A DNA stretch of 64,000 bases from Streptomyces malachitofuscus (GCF_014650055.1 NZ_BMUF01000003.1:434001-498000), one strand, 5' to 3'. Positions 1 through 7,710 are shown, numbered from the stretch's first letter. Notes: generated by a model from the letters alone, not told the origin. Numbers and translations: made by a program.

Positions 1-158
1 AACAGCATCATGCAGCCGGCCGCGAACAGCAGCAGGCAGGCGATGCGCAACAGCGTGTCGTGGCGCCTTCGGAGCAGCGCGGGGACCTTCATGGCGCAGA
101 CGAGCAGGAGCATGCTCCCGTAGACGTAGAATCCGACGCTGCTCGGTTCGGCTGTCAC
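1..158 (-). CDS. Membrane protein, N-terminal part (possibly MAB_1171c-type putative transporter)
   Basis: Only the first 52 codons lie in the window; the gene runs leftward off the edge. It starts at a GTG at 158, 59 bases after the stop of the metallopeptidase gene. The peptide has two hydrophobic segments, about residues 9-24 and 38-52, separated by a short basic loop (KVPALLRRRHD). Streptomyces often carry an XRE regulator, an ImmA-like protease and a MAB_1171c-type membrane protein in this order, which is the basis of the family guess. The position and hydrophobicity are seen; the family name is inferred because most of the protein is missing. Confidence 0.6.
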   Translation of the reverse strand, partial: MTAEPSSVGFYVYGSMLLLVCAMKVPALLRRRHDTLLRIACLLLFAAGCMML

Positions 159-217
159 CGGACGGTCTCTTTCTTCGATCTCTTCGGCACGGACGTGGTG
201 GGGGCTCGTGCGCGCGA

Positions 218-814
218 TCAGCCGGGGCGGAAGCGGTGCGCCATGGACGCCTGGATCCGTCCCGTGAGGTTCCGGGGATCCTCGGTGGTCCGTGCCTCGT
301 CGAGGGCGGCGCGCACATCCGTGGCGAAACGGAATCCGAAGTGTTCCGCCTCCAGCTCCTCCCGGAGCTCGTGGCCGTCGGTGCGCGCGGCGAAGTGGAG
401 CCCCGCGTCCATGGGTTGTACGGGCGACAGGTCGGTCCGCGCGGCCTCGGCGACGGCGGCCACGAAGCCGGTCAGCCCTTGTGCGGCCTCCGTGCCGGCG
501 GCACGGGTGACGGCACCGTGGTAGGTGCCGTGGCCCGCGAACATGTGCCAGGCCTCATGACCGATGATCACGAGCTGGTGCTCGGGGCTGGTGTTCTCCT
601 CATAGACGATCAGATCGTGGTCGGTGCGGTCGACCCACACGCCGCTGGCCGTCGCGGGCGGGAAAACCGCGCTGCGGAGCCGGACGGGCCGGCCCCGCAC
701 CTGGCTCAGGGCCCGGCCCATCGCCGGGACGACGTCGGTGTCGCCGGTGAGCGGCCGTAAGCCGCTGACGAGTCGGGCGCTGAGCTTTCGCATCGCCCTT
801 GTTCCCCTGGTCAT
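218..814 (-). CDS. ImmA/IrrE-like zinc metallopeptidase
   Basis: The 198-residue protein carries a zinc-protease motif HEAWH at residues 86-90, followed by a plausible third ligand Glu in LEAEHFG (about residue 157). This is the layout of ImmA/IrrE proteases, which usually cleave or inactivate a partner XRE repressor. The ATG at 814 overlaps the stop of the upstream XRE gene as ATGA, so the two should be translationally coupled. Codon 19 (758-760) is TTA, the only TTA Leu codon I found in any gene of the window; in Streptomyces TTA is read by the developmental tRNA bldA, so synthesis may be stage-dependent. Substrate and trigger are unknown. Confidence 0.85.
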   Translation of the reverse strand: MTRGTRAMRKLSARLVSGLRPLTGDTDVVPAMGRALSQVRGRPVRLRSAVFPPATASGVWVDRTDHDLIVYEENTSPEHQLVIIGHEAWHMFAGHGTYHGAVTRAAGTEAAQGLTGFVAAVAEAARTDLSPVQPMDAGLHFAARTDGHELREELEAEHFGFRFATDVRAALDEARTTEDPRNLTGRIQASMAHRFRPG

Positions 815-1500
815 CGGTCCTCTTCCTGGTTGTCGAGCTCCAGCAGCGCGTTCAGCGTCGCGTTGAGCACGGCCCACCGCTCCGGCGGCAGATCACGCGC
901 CTGTCGGAGCGCGATGCCGCGGACGTCGTCGTGCCCCGGGGCACCGACTGCCGTGGGTACGGCCCCCGTTGTGCTCTCCGGCGGCGGCTCCAGTTCGGCG
1001 AGGAGCGGCAGCAGGGCACGGTTCAGGGCCTCGGACGCCTCGGCGGTGAACGCGGCCTCGCCTCCCTCGACCTGGAAGAAGCCCACCAGTCCGTGCAGAA
1101 GTTCCACGCTGGGCATCTTGTCGCCGGCGCACACCTGACGTGCCCAGTACGCCGAGACCCCGAGCCGGCGGGAGATGGTGCCGGCCAGGTCCGACATACG
1201 CTCACCGGTCTGCGCGAGACGGGCGTCCGTCAGCGCCCTGATCCGCGCACGGACCCGCTCGTTGACCGAGTCGGCGGGGAGGGTGCCACCGTTCAGCAGC
1301 GTGCGGACGGCCTGCTCGGACAGCAGCGTCCTGCGTGCGAGGCCCGGCACGTCGAGCAGCTCCCGCCGACTCGATCCCCGCTCCGCGCTGAGTGCGTCGA
1401 GCCGGCGCAGCGTCTCGGGGAGATGCGTGGGTGGCTCCACCGACGTACTCCAGGCGTTGAGGACCGACAGATGCCGTGCGCCTCGCAGCCTACGCACCAT
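811..1500 (-). CDS. XRE-type helix-turn-helix regulator paired with the ImmA-like protease
   Basis: This 229-residue protein has an XRE-like region around residues 95-155 (SDLAGTISRRLGVSAYWARQVCAG), preceded by a second HTH-like stretch (LSEQAVRTLLNGGTLPADSV). The C-terminus is Pro/Glu-rich and probably disordered. I chose ATG 1500 over an in-frame GTG at 1509 because GAGAA lies 9 bases before the ATG and is too close to the GTG. The downstream protease gene overlaps by 4 bases. Two palindromes sharing AACGATCGTT lie 14-44 bases upstream, as expected for an autoregulated repressor. By family precedent the ImmA-like protein would cleave or inactivate this regulator; that is inference. Confidence 0.8.
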   Translation of the reverse strand: MVRRLRGARHLSVLNAWSTSVEPPTHLPETLRRLDALSAERGSSRRELLDVPGLARRTLLSEQAVRTLLNGGTLPADSVNERVRARIRALTDARLAQTGERMSDLAGTISRRLGVSAYWARQVCAGDKMPSVELLHGLVGFFQVEGGEAAFTAEASEALNRALLPLLAELEPPPESTTGAVPTAVGAPGHDDVRGIALRQARDLPPERWAVLNATLNALLELDNQEEDR

Positions 1501-1512
1501 GGGCGGCACTTC

Positions 1513-2022
1513 TCAACGATCGTTGCTGGCCGGAAACGATCGTTGACGCGCCGGTGGAGGGGGAGCCGGAGGCGGGGGACAGGGCGGCATCGGCGGTATC
1601 CGGCGCGCGGCCGGTGCGACGGGTGGCGGCGGCGGTGGCTCCGCGGGGCGTCGGCGCGGCGGCCGTGGAGGCCGTGGAGGCCGTGGAGGCCGTGGAGGCC
1701 CTGACGGTGCGGGCGGCGGAGGGCCCGGTGGCGGTGGCGGAGGCGGCTCGATCTCCGGCAGCACCGGGCCACCCGCACGCAGCCGGGCGATGGTCTGCTG
1801 GTTGCGCCGGCGTGCCTGGGGGCCGTCGTCACGCTCGTAGATCAGCCGGAATCCGGTGTGCCGGTTCCCGTGTGTGCCGACGTGCCGGTATCCGAGCGCA
1901 TGGGCCACCCGGTCGGCCAGGTGCTGCACGGCCATGGTGTACCGCCTCGGCCGGAGCAAGACACTGGCCCGGCCGTCGAAACACGCGCGTATCTCGTCTG
2001 CTTCCACTCGCTCCGCCCTCAC
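1513..2022 (-). CDS. Proline-rich hypothetical protein
   Basis: The 169-residue frame has a compact N-terminal part of about 85 residues (for example HLADRVAHALGYRHVGTHGNR) with no family I recognise. A low-complexity tail of Pro and Arg follows, including poly-Pro runs and repeated PPR units encoded by a 9-bp tandem repeat. It is the first gene of the leftward XRE/ImmA/membrane-protein set, and its stop lies inside the operator pair of the XRE gene. The tail resembles a disordered spacer or a ligand for Pro-binding modules. The N-terminal half looks protein-like; the exact start and the extent of the tail are less certain. Confidence 0.5.
   Translation of the reverse strand: MRAERVEADEIRACFDGRASVLLRPRRYTMAVQHLADRVAHALGYRHVGTHGNRHTGFRLIYERDDGPQARRRNQQTIARLRAGGPVLPEIEPPPPPPPGPPPPAPSGPPRPPRPPRPPRPPRRRPAEPPPPPPVAPAARRIPPMPPCPPPPAPPPPARQRSFPASNDR
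1514..1544. promoter_or_regulatory. Tandem palindromic operators upstream of the XRE gene
   Basis: CAACGATCGTTG (1514-1525) is a perfect 12-bp palindrome and AACGATCGTT (1535-1544) is a perfect 10-bp palindrome with the same core. Their centres are 20 bp apart, about two helical turns, so two dimers could bind the same DNA face. They sit just before the XRE start and over the last codons of the upstream gene. Autoregulation by the XRE protein is inferred. Confidence 0.7.
1661..1696 (+). repeat. Four tandem 9-bp repeats (GGCCGTGGA) inside the proline-rich gene
   Basis: Four exact copies of GGCCGTGGA follow one another. Read on the minus strand in frame they encode Pro-Pro-Arg units. The length keeps the frame, so copy number could change without breaking the gene. 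Confidence 0.85.
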
Positions 2023-2086
2023 AGAGGTTCACCGGCCCGACCGACTGTTCTCCGCCGAAGATCCTCGCACGGCCGCGCCGGCCCTC

Positions 2087-2986
2087 TCAGGCCGCCTTCC
2101 TGCCGTCGACGGACACACCCAGCACGTCGGCCACGGTGGTCAGGGCCGTTCCCAGCGGGAGCGCGACCCGGGTGAGGGCGTGCCGGTCGCCACGGGTGGG
2201 GTCCCGGTTGACGATCAGCACCGGTGTGCCGGCCCGGGCGGCCTGGCGGACGAAGCGCAGTCCCGACATCACCGTCAGCGAGGAACCCAGGACCAGCAGC
2301 GCGGACGCCTCGCGGACCAGCGTGCGGCAGTGCTCGACCCGCTGGGGCGGAACGTTCTCGCCGAAGAACACCACGTCGGGTTTGAGGATGCCCCCGCACA
2401 CCGTGCAGGGCAGCACACGGAAGTCCGCCACCTGCTCGTCGGTGAGATCGGCGTCGCCGTCGGGGTTGATGCCCGCGGCCACGGGGTCGAAGCCCGGGTT
2501 GGCCGCCTCCAGCCGGGCCGCGAGTTCGCCGCGCGGGCCGAACGTGCCGCAGGAGAGGCAGACCACCCGTTCCAGGCTTCCGTGGAGCTCCACGACGCCC
2601 TCGCTGCCGGCGGCCTGGTGCAGACCGTCGACGTTCTGAGTGATCACGCCCGAGAGCAGACCGTGCCGTCCGAACGCCGCCACGGCCCGGTGCCCGGCGT
2701 TGGGCAGGGCGCGGGCGAAGGCGCGCCGGCCAAGGTGGCTGCGAGCCCAGTACCGGCGCCGGGCACCGGCGCTCGCGAGGAAGTCCTGGTAGGTCATCGG
2801 AGTGTGCCGGCTCAGGCTCCCGCCCTCGCCGCGGTAGTCGGGGATGCCCGACTCCGTGGAGAGGCCCGCCCCGCTGAGCACCAGCACACCCCCGGCGCGC
2901 AGCGCGTCGGTGACCGGCGCCGGGTCGGTGGTACCGGGCGGCAGGTCCTCGGCGGGGGTCCAGCTCAAGGTGGGGCGCAGGCGCAT
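2087..2986 (-). CDS. Sir2-family NAD-dependent protein deacylase (sirtuin)
   Basis: The 299-residue protein has all sirtuin signatures: GAGLSTESGIPDYRG at 39-53 and TQNVDGLH at 116-123 for NAD binding, catalytic His135 in ELHG, and a structural zinc site from Cys143/Cys146 and Cys194/Cys197. It should remove acyl groups from lysines at the expense of NAD+ in the cytoplasm. Start ATG 2986 gives the usual length. It lies alone, downstream of the LPMO gene and its terminator and upstream of the proline-rich gene. Targets cannot be told from sequence. Confidence 0.95.
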   Translation of the reverse strand: MRLRPTLSWTPAEDLPPGTTDPAPVTDALRAGGVLVLSGAGLSTESGIPDYRGEGGSLSRHTPMTYQDFLASAGARRRYWARSHLGRRAFARALPNAGHRAVAAFGRHGLLSGVITQNVDGLHQAAGSEGVVELHGSLERVVCLSCGTFGPRGELAARLEAANPGFDPVAAGINPDGDADLTDEQVADFRVLPCTVCGGILKPDVVFFGENVPPQRVEHCRTLVREASALLVLGSSLTVMSGLRFVRQAARAGTPVLIVNRDPTRGDRHALTRVALPLGTALTTVADVLGVSVDGRKAA

Positions 2987-3032
2987 AGCGCAAGGGTACG
3001 AAACCGGTCGCGGGCCCGGGCGGGACCGGCCA

Positions 3033-3067
3033 CGGTCCCGGGAACGAGCAGCTCGCTCCCGGGACCG
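3033..3067 (-). terminator. Strong hairpin terminator of the LPMO gene
   Basis: Two 17-base arms beginning CGGTCCCGGG pair with a single mismatch that becomes a G.U pair in the leftward transcript. It lies 15-49 bases after the LPMO stop codon and before the sirtuin gene. Confidence 0.8.
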
Positions 3068-3081
3068 GCTCCGCCCGGTGT

Positions 3082-3600
3082 TCAGCCGCCGACGTTGACG
3101 TCGATGCAGGCGTAGAACGCGTTGGCGGTGTCCGCGACGTTCCACACGGCGAGGACCTTCTGCTGTCCGGTGAGGCCGCCGAAGTCGACCTGGTGGTTCA
3201 CCACCTCGCCGGGCTTGGCCCCGCCGTCGTCGAACAGCGCGATCCGCTGACCGCCGACGTAGTACTCCCAGGTGCTCGTCGCGTGCAGTGCGGTGAGCCG
3301 CCAGGAGAAGGTCGTGTTCTTCGGGACCGGGGTGACGGCCCAGCCCTTGCCGTCGTCGTCCAGCTCGGCGAAACGGCTGTTGCCGCCGCTGCAGCTGGTC
3401 AGGCCCTTGGGCCCTTCGACGCTCTGCGGTTCGTAGGTGATGTCCCCGCAGGACACCGTGCCCGCGGCGCACTGGGCCTGGCGGCTGGGCGGATCGGAGA
3501 TGTAGCCGTGTGCGCTCGCCGACGAGGCGGGGAGGCCGACGGCCACGACGGGGGCGAGGGCCGCGCCGATCAGTGCGGCCTTCTTCTTGCTGGTACGCAT
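3082..3600 (-). CDS. Secreted AA10 lytic polysaccharide monooxygenase (chitin-binding protein)
   Basis: The 172-residue precursor has a lysine-rich signal peptide cleaved after SASA, leaving His31 as the mature N-terminus. His31 and His106 (in TALHATSTWEYY) form the copper-binding histidine brace of AA10 enzymes, and Phe162 is the likely axial residue. It is a minimal catalytic domain with no extra binding module. The enzyme would oxidatively cleave chitin or cellulose outside the cell; the chitin preference is inferred from a DasR-like box upstream. ATG 3600 has GAAGGAG 6-7 bases before it. A strong terminator follows the gene. Confidence 0.93.
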   Translation of the reverse strand: MRTSKKKAALIGAALAPVVAVGLPASSASAHGYISDPPSRQAQCAAGTVSCGDITYEPQSVEGPKGLTSCSGGNSRFAELDDDGKGWAVTPVPKNTTFSWRLTALHATSTWEYYVGGQRIALFDDGGAKPGEVVNHQVDFGGLTGQQKVLAVWNVADTANAFYACIDVNVGG

Positions 3601-3789
3601 GGGGAACTCCTTCACATCGGATCGTCCCCGGGGCGCGTGCGGTCATGAGTGGGGGAGACCGCAGGCGAGGGGAAGACCGCTCGTGGGTGGGGCCAGGAGG
3701 CGCGAAGGTGGCGCGCTCTCACCGTCCTCGCGGGGAAACGGTCGGGGCCCGCGAAGGATCAACTCCCGAAGCGGAGCAGTGAGTTCTGT

Positions 3790-3801
3790 TGGCCTAGACC
3801 A
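3790..3801. promoter_or_regulatory. DasR-type operator (dre) upstream of the LPMO gene
   Basis: TGGCCTAGACCA matches the core TGGTCTAGACCA of the DasR-responsive element at 11 of 12 positions. It lies about 190 bp before the LPMO start. DasR represses chitin and GlcNAc genes in Streptomyces and is released by GlcN-6-P. The next gene to the right (Nudix) starts 61 bp away and could also be affected. Confidence 0.65.
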
Positions 3802-3861
3802 TACAAGCGACGAGCGTGACCGTGTCAAGGGTGAGCCCGAGAGCCCTGCGAGGATGCACGG

Positions 3862-4479
3862 ATGACCTCGACAACGCGCCCGCCCACCGCTCCTGACTTC
3901 CCGTCACCGCGTTCGCGGCTGCTGGAGACGATCGGAGCCATCGAACCGTGGGACGCCCTGGAGCGCGCCCACCTGGAGACCGCCGCGCAGTGGGTCGCCG
4001 GCGGCGCACCGCTCCACCGCGTGCGCAAGCCGGACGTGCCGGGGACGCATCTGGTGAGCTACTTCGTCGTCCTCGACCACCGGCGCGGACGGTTGCTCCT
4101 GGTCGCGCACCGCAAGGCGGGCCTGTGGCTGCCGCCGGGCGGACATGTCGAGCCGGACGAGCACCCATGGGCCGCCGTGGTCCGCGAATGCCGTGAGGAA
4201 CTGGACGTCGAAGCCGTGGCGTCACCGATCACCGGCGAGCACCCGTTCTTCCTCACCGTCACCCGGACCAGGGGTGAGGGCCCGCACACCGACGTCTCAC
4301 TCTGGTACCTCCTCGACGTCGACGCGCGCACCGTCACCTCCTACGACGAAGAAGAGTTCGGCGCCATCCGCTGGCTGACCGCCGAGGAGGTGCTCGAGGA
4401 GCCCGCCGAGTCGCTCGACCCCCACATGCACCGCTTCACCCGGAAACTGCGGCACACCCGGACCGGCGGGCAGCGGTGA
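3862..4479 (+). CDS. Nudix hydrolase
   Basis: The 205-residue protein has a Nudix box at residues 94-116 (G94, E100, R108-E109, E112-E113) that binds the metal and cleaves nucleoside-diphosphate-linked substrates; the usual Gly before the last position is Asp115. The N-terminal 60 residues form an extra helical segment. A GAGGA site lies about 8 bases before ATG 3862. It stands alone, divergent from the LPMO gene and convergent with the SnoaL-like gene. The substrate is unknown. Confidence 0.9.
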   Translation: MTSTTRPPTAPDFPSPRSRLLETIGAIEPWDALERAHLETAAQWVAGGAPLHRVRKPDVPGTHLVSYFVVLDHRRGRLLLVAHRKAGLWLPPGGHVEPDEHPWAAVVRECREELDVEAVASPITGEHPFFLTVTRTRGEGPHTDVSLWYLLDVDARTVTSYDEEEFGAIRWLTAEEVLEEPAESLDPHMHRFTRKLRHTRTGGQR

Positions 4480-4493
4480 GCGGACGGGCGGCG

Positions 4494-4871
4494 TCAGAGG
4501 CGCTGGACGTACGGAGCCCGCCAGGCGGGAGAGGGATCCGCACCGAGCTCGGTCCAGTACTCGCGGCCTCTGATGATCACGCCGTGGGGAACGGTCCAGA
4601 AGGACGCCACCCGGTGGACTCCCATCGACGCGTGCGGCACCTCGACTTCGGAGACGACGGCATCCCCGGACGACACGATGCGAAGGACGTCGATCGACCA
4701 TCCCTCCGGGTACTCCGCGTTGATCCGCACGTAGTTCTCGCGGCCGAGGATCCGTTCACCGCTGACCGGCCACTCCACGACGACGTCGTCCGCCAGCAGC
4801 TCGCCGACGCCCGCCCAGTCCCGCTGCCGCATCCGGTCCCAGAGCAGCCGCACCGTCTCTGAAGGTTCCAT
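4494..4871 (-). CDS. SnoaL/NTF2-like protein
   Basis: The 125-residue protein has the NTF2/SnoaL pattern: an N-terminal helix pair (VRLLWDRMRQRDWAGVGELL), DDVVVEWPVSGERILG, and a Trp-rich strand near the end (VHRVASFWTVPHGVI, GREYWTEL). Such small alpha+beta barrels act as isomerases, cyclases or ligand binders; no active-site residue can be assigned here. It ends 15 bases from the Nudix stop, in convergent orientation. It could be transcribed separately from the sortase-tagged hydrolase, which ends 38 bases upstream. Confidence 0.75.
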   Translation of the reverse strand: MEPSETVRLLWDRMRQRDWAGVGELLADDVVVEWPVSGERILGRENYVRINAEYPEGWSIDVLRIVSSGDAVVSEVEVPHASMGVHRVASFWTVPHGVIIRGREYWTELGADPSPAWRAPYVQRL

Positions 4872-4909
4872 GCCGACATCCTGCACCGTGCCACTGACAG
4901 CGCACCGGT

Positions 4910-5884
4910 TCAGGGCCGGCGGGAGCGCCTCATGAGGGTCGCGCCCGCGACGACGGCGAGGACCGCCGCTCCGCCGAGGACCGCGGTCCGCCCGGTCGTG
5001 CCCGTGGCGGCGAGGGCGGGGCGCGCGTCGTCGTGCGCCGCCCGCAGGATGAGGTCGGTGACCTCGTCCGGGTTCGTCTCCATGACGGCGTGCGGGGCGT
5101 CGACCTCGACGGTGGTGGATCCGGCCCGCTCGGCCATGAAGCGCAGGTTGTCGGTGCCGATCGTGCGGTCGTCGGTGGGGATGAGATACCAGGACGGGAT
5201 CTCCTTCCACGCGGCGGCGGCGCTCGGCTCGTTCCCCGAGGCCGCGGTCGCCGGCCGCTGCGAGGCCGCCAGCACATGGGCGCGGCCGGCCTCCAGACGG
5301 TCGCTGAGGAAGACGTCGCTGAACTTGTCCGGCTTGAGGTACAGATCGACGTCGGTGGGGCCACCGCCGAGCGGAACCGCGTTCAGAGCCGTGGGTACGG
5401 GCGCGGTGGGATCGTCCGTCACGCGACTGCCCGGATACTTCGCGGCCAGCTGGAAGGCGGTCTCGCCCTTGTCCGGAGCGAACCCGGCGATGTAGACGAG
5501 GGACTCGACGTTCGGGTTGCCGGCCGCCGCGTTGGTGATGACGGCGCCGCCGTAGGAGTGGCCCACGAGAACGATGGGCCCCTCGATCGTCCTGAGCCGG
5601 GCGGCGAGGTGGTCGGCGTCGCCGGAGAGGCTGCGCAGCGGGTTCGCGGTGGCGACCACCGGATATCCCTCGGCCTGGAGGCTTCGTACGACCTCGTGCC
5701 ACCCCGAGCCGTCCGCCCAGTACCCGTGCACCAGCACGACGGTGGGCTTGGTCTCCTTGCCGGGTTCGGCGTCGTTCCCGCTCCCGGACGCCGGCGACGG
5801 GCCGGCGGCGATCAGGGCGGTGGCGGGGAGGAGTACCGCAAGGGGGAGTGCTCGCCGGGCGGCGACGTGCCGTATGCGCTTCAT
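4910..5884 (-). CDS. Secreted alpha/beta hydrolase with a C-terminal LAATG cell-wall sorting signal
   Basis: The 324-residue precursor starts with a basic, hydrophobic signal peptide (about residues 1-33). The core is an alpha/beta hydrolase with oxyanion motif VHGYWADGSGW (52-62), nucleophile Ser110 in GHSYGG and a likely catalytic His in DAPHAV. The last 34 residues are LAATG, a hydrophobic stretch and RRSRRP, the layout of a sortase substrate; LAxTG is the motif of class E sortases in Streptomyces. The enzyme is therefore probably linked to the cell wall. ATG 5884 was chosen because AAGAG precedes it by 5 bases. No sortase gene is adjacent. The substrate is unknown. Confidence 0.88.
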   Translation of the reverse strand: MKRIRHVAARRALPLAVLLPATALIAAGPSPASGSGNDAEPGKETKPTVVLVHGYWADGSGWHEVVRSLQAEGYPVVATANPLRSLSGDADHLAARLRTIEGPIVLVGHSYGGAVITNAAAGNPNVESLVYIAGFAPDKGETAFQLAAKYPGSRVTDDPTAPVPTALNAVPLGGGPTDVDLYLKPDKFSDVFLSDRLEAGRAHVLAASQRPATAASGNEPSAAAAWKEIPSWYLIPTDDRTIGTDNLRFMAERAGSTTVEVDAPHAVMETNPDEVTDLILRAAHDDARPALAATGTTGRTAVLGGAAVLAVVAGATLMRRSRRP

Positions 5885-6177
5885 GACCACTCTTTCGGTG
5901 AAGGGGAGTCACTGCTGAGACGAATCTGCACGTCGCCGACCGCCCCGGCACCGCCAGTTGCTCCGACGGAGTGAACGTCGCATCGGCGGGTGTGGGCACC
6001 TCCCGTGCCCGCTCGGGCAGGGGGAGGGGAGCGGCGGTGACGGAGGTGCCATGCCCTCGCCGAGGTCAGGAACTCCGCCTCCCCGACGGGGAAACACGTG
6101 CTGCCGTCAACGACTGTCACTTAACCTCGTGCCGAGAGACGTCATCCGCCACAGGTGTCGACAACGGGGAGGCGACG

Positions 6178-7065
6178 GTGTTCGGAAGGGGCCCACGGTT
6201 GCTCGCGGGCGCGGTGATCGTGACCTGCATGATGCTCCTCGGTCCCAGTGCACCGGGCGGAGTCCCCTTCGCCAGGCCGCTGTCCGCCGACGCCGTCAGG
6301 GACGTCGTACCGAACCGGGTCATGACGTGGAACATCTGCAACCCCTGCGGGACGAGCGACGCCGACCGGGCGGCCGAGATCGCCGCCTACGCGCCTCAGG
6401 TCATCGGCCTGCAGGAAGCGTGCGCGCGTGACGTCGCGCGGATCCGGAACCATCTGAAGAACCTGTACGGGCTGGTCTACCACGTCGAGTACGGGACGGT
6501 GCTCCAGAACTGGGGCCGCTGCGGGGGACTGCCGTGGAACCCCGGAGGCTACGGTCAGGCGATCCTGTCGGCGGCGCCGATGAAGGACCGCGTCAACGTC
6601 GAGTACCGGGACGGGGGCTCCGAGGACCGCGGATACATGGCCGTCACCACCACCGTGGACGGCCAGGAGGTCCGGGTGTTCAACACGCACCTGGCGCAGC
6701 GCCGCCAGGAGACGTTCCGGACGGACCAGGTCGCCGCACTCGCCGAGGAGGTCGCCCGGCACGACCGGGCCATCGTCCTCGGCGACTTCAACGCCGTGCC
6801 GGACGCCCCCGAGCTCACCCCGATGTGGGCACTGGCCGGGGACACCGACCCCGAGTGCCGGCCCTCACCGACCGGCACCTGCCTGCCGACCACCGACTGG
6901 CAGAGCAAGTTCGACTACGTCTTCCTGCGGGGCATCAGCCCGCTCGAGCACCACGTGCAGCCCACGCCCTACTCGGACCACCACCCGCTGCACACCGACC
7001 TCGACCTGGCCCGGGCGCCGGAGCGGCAGCAGGAGGCCGCGGCGGAATCCACTCACGACCGATGA
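6178..7065 (+). CDS. Secreted endonuclease/exonuclease/phosphatase-family protein
   Basis: GTG 6178 with GGGGAGG five bases upstream starts a 295-residue protein. A hydrophobic segment at about residues 7-28 is a signal peptide or anchor. EEP motifs follow in order: MTWNICN, VIGLQEA, NTHLAQRR, GDFNAVPDAPEL and SDHHPL, which supply the metal-binding Asn/Glu/Asp and catalytic His. The fold cleaves phosphodiesters in nucleic acids, inositol phosphates or sphingomyelin; the exact substrate cannot be told. The region between its start and the divergent hydrolase (5885-6177) is non-coding. Confidence 0.88.
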   Translation: MFGRGPRLLAGAVIVTCMMLLGPSAPGGVPFARPLSADAVRDVVPNRVMTWNICNPCGTSDADRAAEIAAYAPQVIGLQEACARDVARIRNHLKNLYGLVYHVEYGTVLQNWGRCGGLPWNPGGYGQAILSAAPMKDRVNVEYRDGGSEDRGYMAVTTTVDGQEVRVFNTHLAQRRQETFRTDQVAALAEEVARHDRAIVLGDFNAVPDAPELTPMWALAGDTDPECRPSPTGTCLPTTDWQSKFDYVFLRGISPLEHHVQPTPYSDHHPLHTDLDLARAPERQQEAAAESTHDR

Positions 7066-7095
7066 ACTGAGGCGCCCCGGGGAGTCTGCACAGGT

Positions 7096-7710
7096 ATGAC
7101 ACGCATCGTCGCAGACATCTCCGTCTCACTCGACGGCTTCGTCACCGGCCCTGACGCCGGCCCGGACAACGGCCTGGGCACGGGTGGCGAGGCCCTGCAC
7201 ACCTGGGCCTTCTCCGACGACCCCGAGGACCGCCGCATCCTGCGCGAGGCGACCGCCCGTTCAGGTGCCGTCGTCCTCGGCCGTCGCCTCTTCGACGTGG
7301 TCGACGGGCCGCACGGCTGGGACGACACGACCGGCTACGGGGCCGGCGAGGTCGGAAAGCCGGCGTTCGTCGTCATGACGAGCCGGCCGCCACGGTCCGT
7401 GCGCCTCACCGGCCTCGACTGGACCTTCGTCACGACCGGGCCGACCGACGCCGTCACCACCGCACGCGCGCTGGCGGAAGCGGCATCGGCGGACCGTGGC
7501 GAGGACCTCGACGTGGTGCTCATGGGCGGCGGCGCCACCGTCGGCTCGGCACTGGCCGCGGGGCTGGTCGACGAACTGACGCTGCACCTGGCGCCGGTGG
7601 TCCTGGGCTCCGGGACACCGCTGTTCACCAGCACCGCTCCGCGCACGCTGGTGCAACGTGCCGTGACGCCCACCAGCACCGCCACCCACCTCACGTACGA
7701 CGTCCACTGA
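7096..7710 (+). CDS. Dihydrofolate-reductase-fold protein (RibD C-terminal family)
   Basis: The 204-residue protein begins MTRIVADISVSLDGFV and has the late motif DVVLMGGGATVGSALAAGLVDELTLHLAPVVLG typical of RibD-C/DHFR-like proteins. Such proteins bind NADPH and reduce small heterocycles or unrelated substrates. It follows the EEP gene by 30 bases on the same strand and may be cotranscribed. A second member of this fold is at 43348-43926. A specific role is not visible. Confidence 0.88.
   Translation: MTRIVADISVSLDGFVTGPDAGPDNGLGTGGEALHTWAFSDDPEDRRILREATARSGAVVLGRRLFDVVDGPHGWDDTTGYGAGEVGKPAFVVMTSRPPRSVRLTGLDWTFVTTGPTDAVTTARALAEAASADRGEDLDVVLMGGGATVGSALAAGLVDELTLHLAPVVLGSGTPLFTSTAPRTLVQRAVTPTSTATHLTYDVH

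Noticed and set aside
1661..1696. The 9-bp repeats as a CRISPR-like or origin-type array
   Set aside because: The units abut without spacers and encode in-frame Pro-Pro-Arg, so this is a coding tandem repeat.
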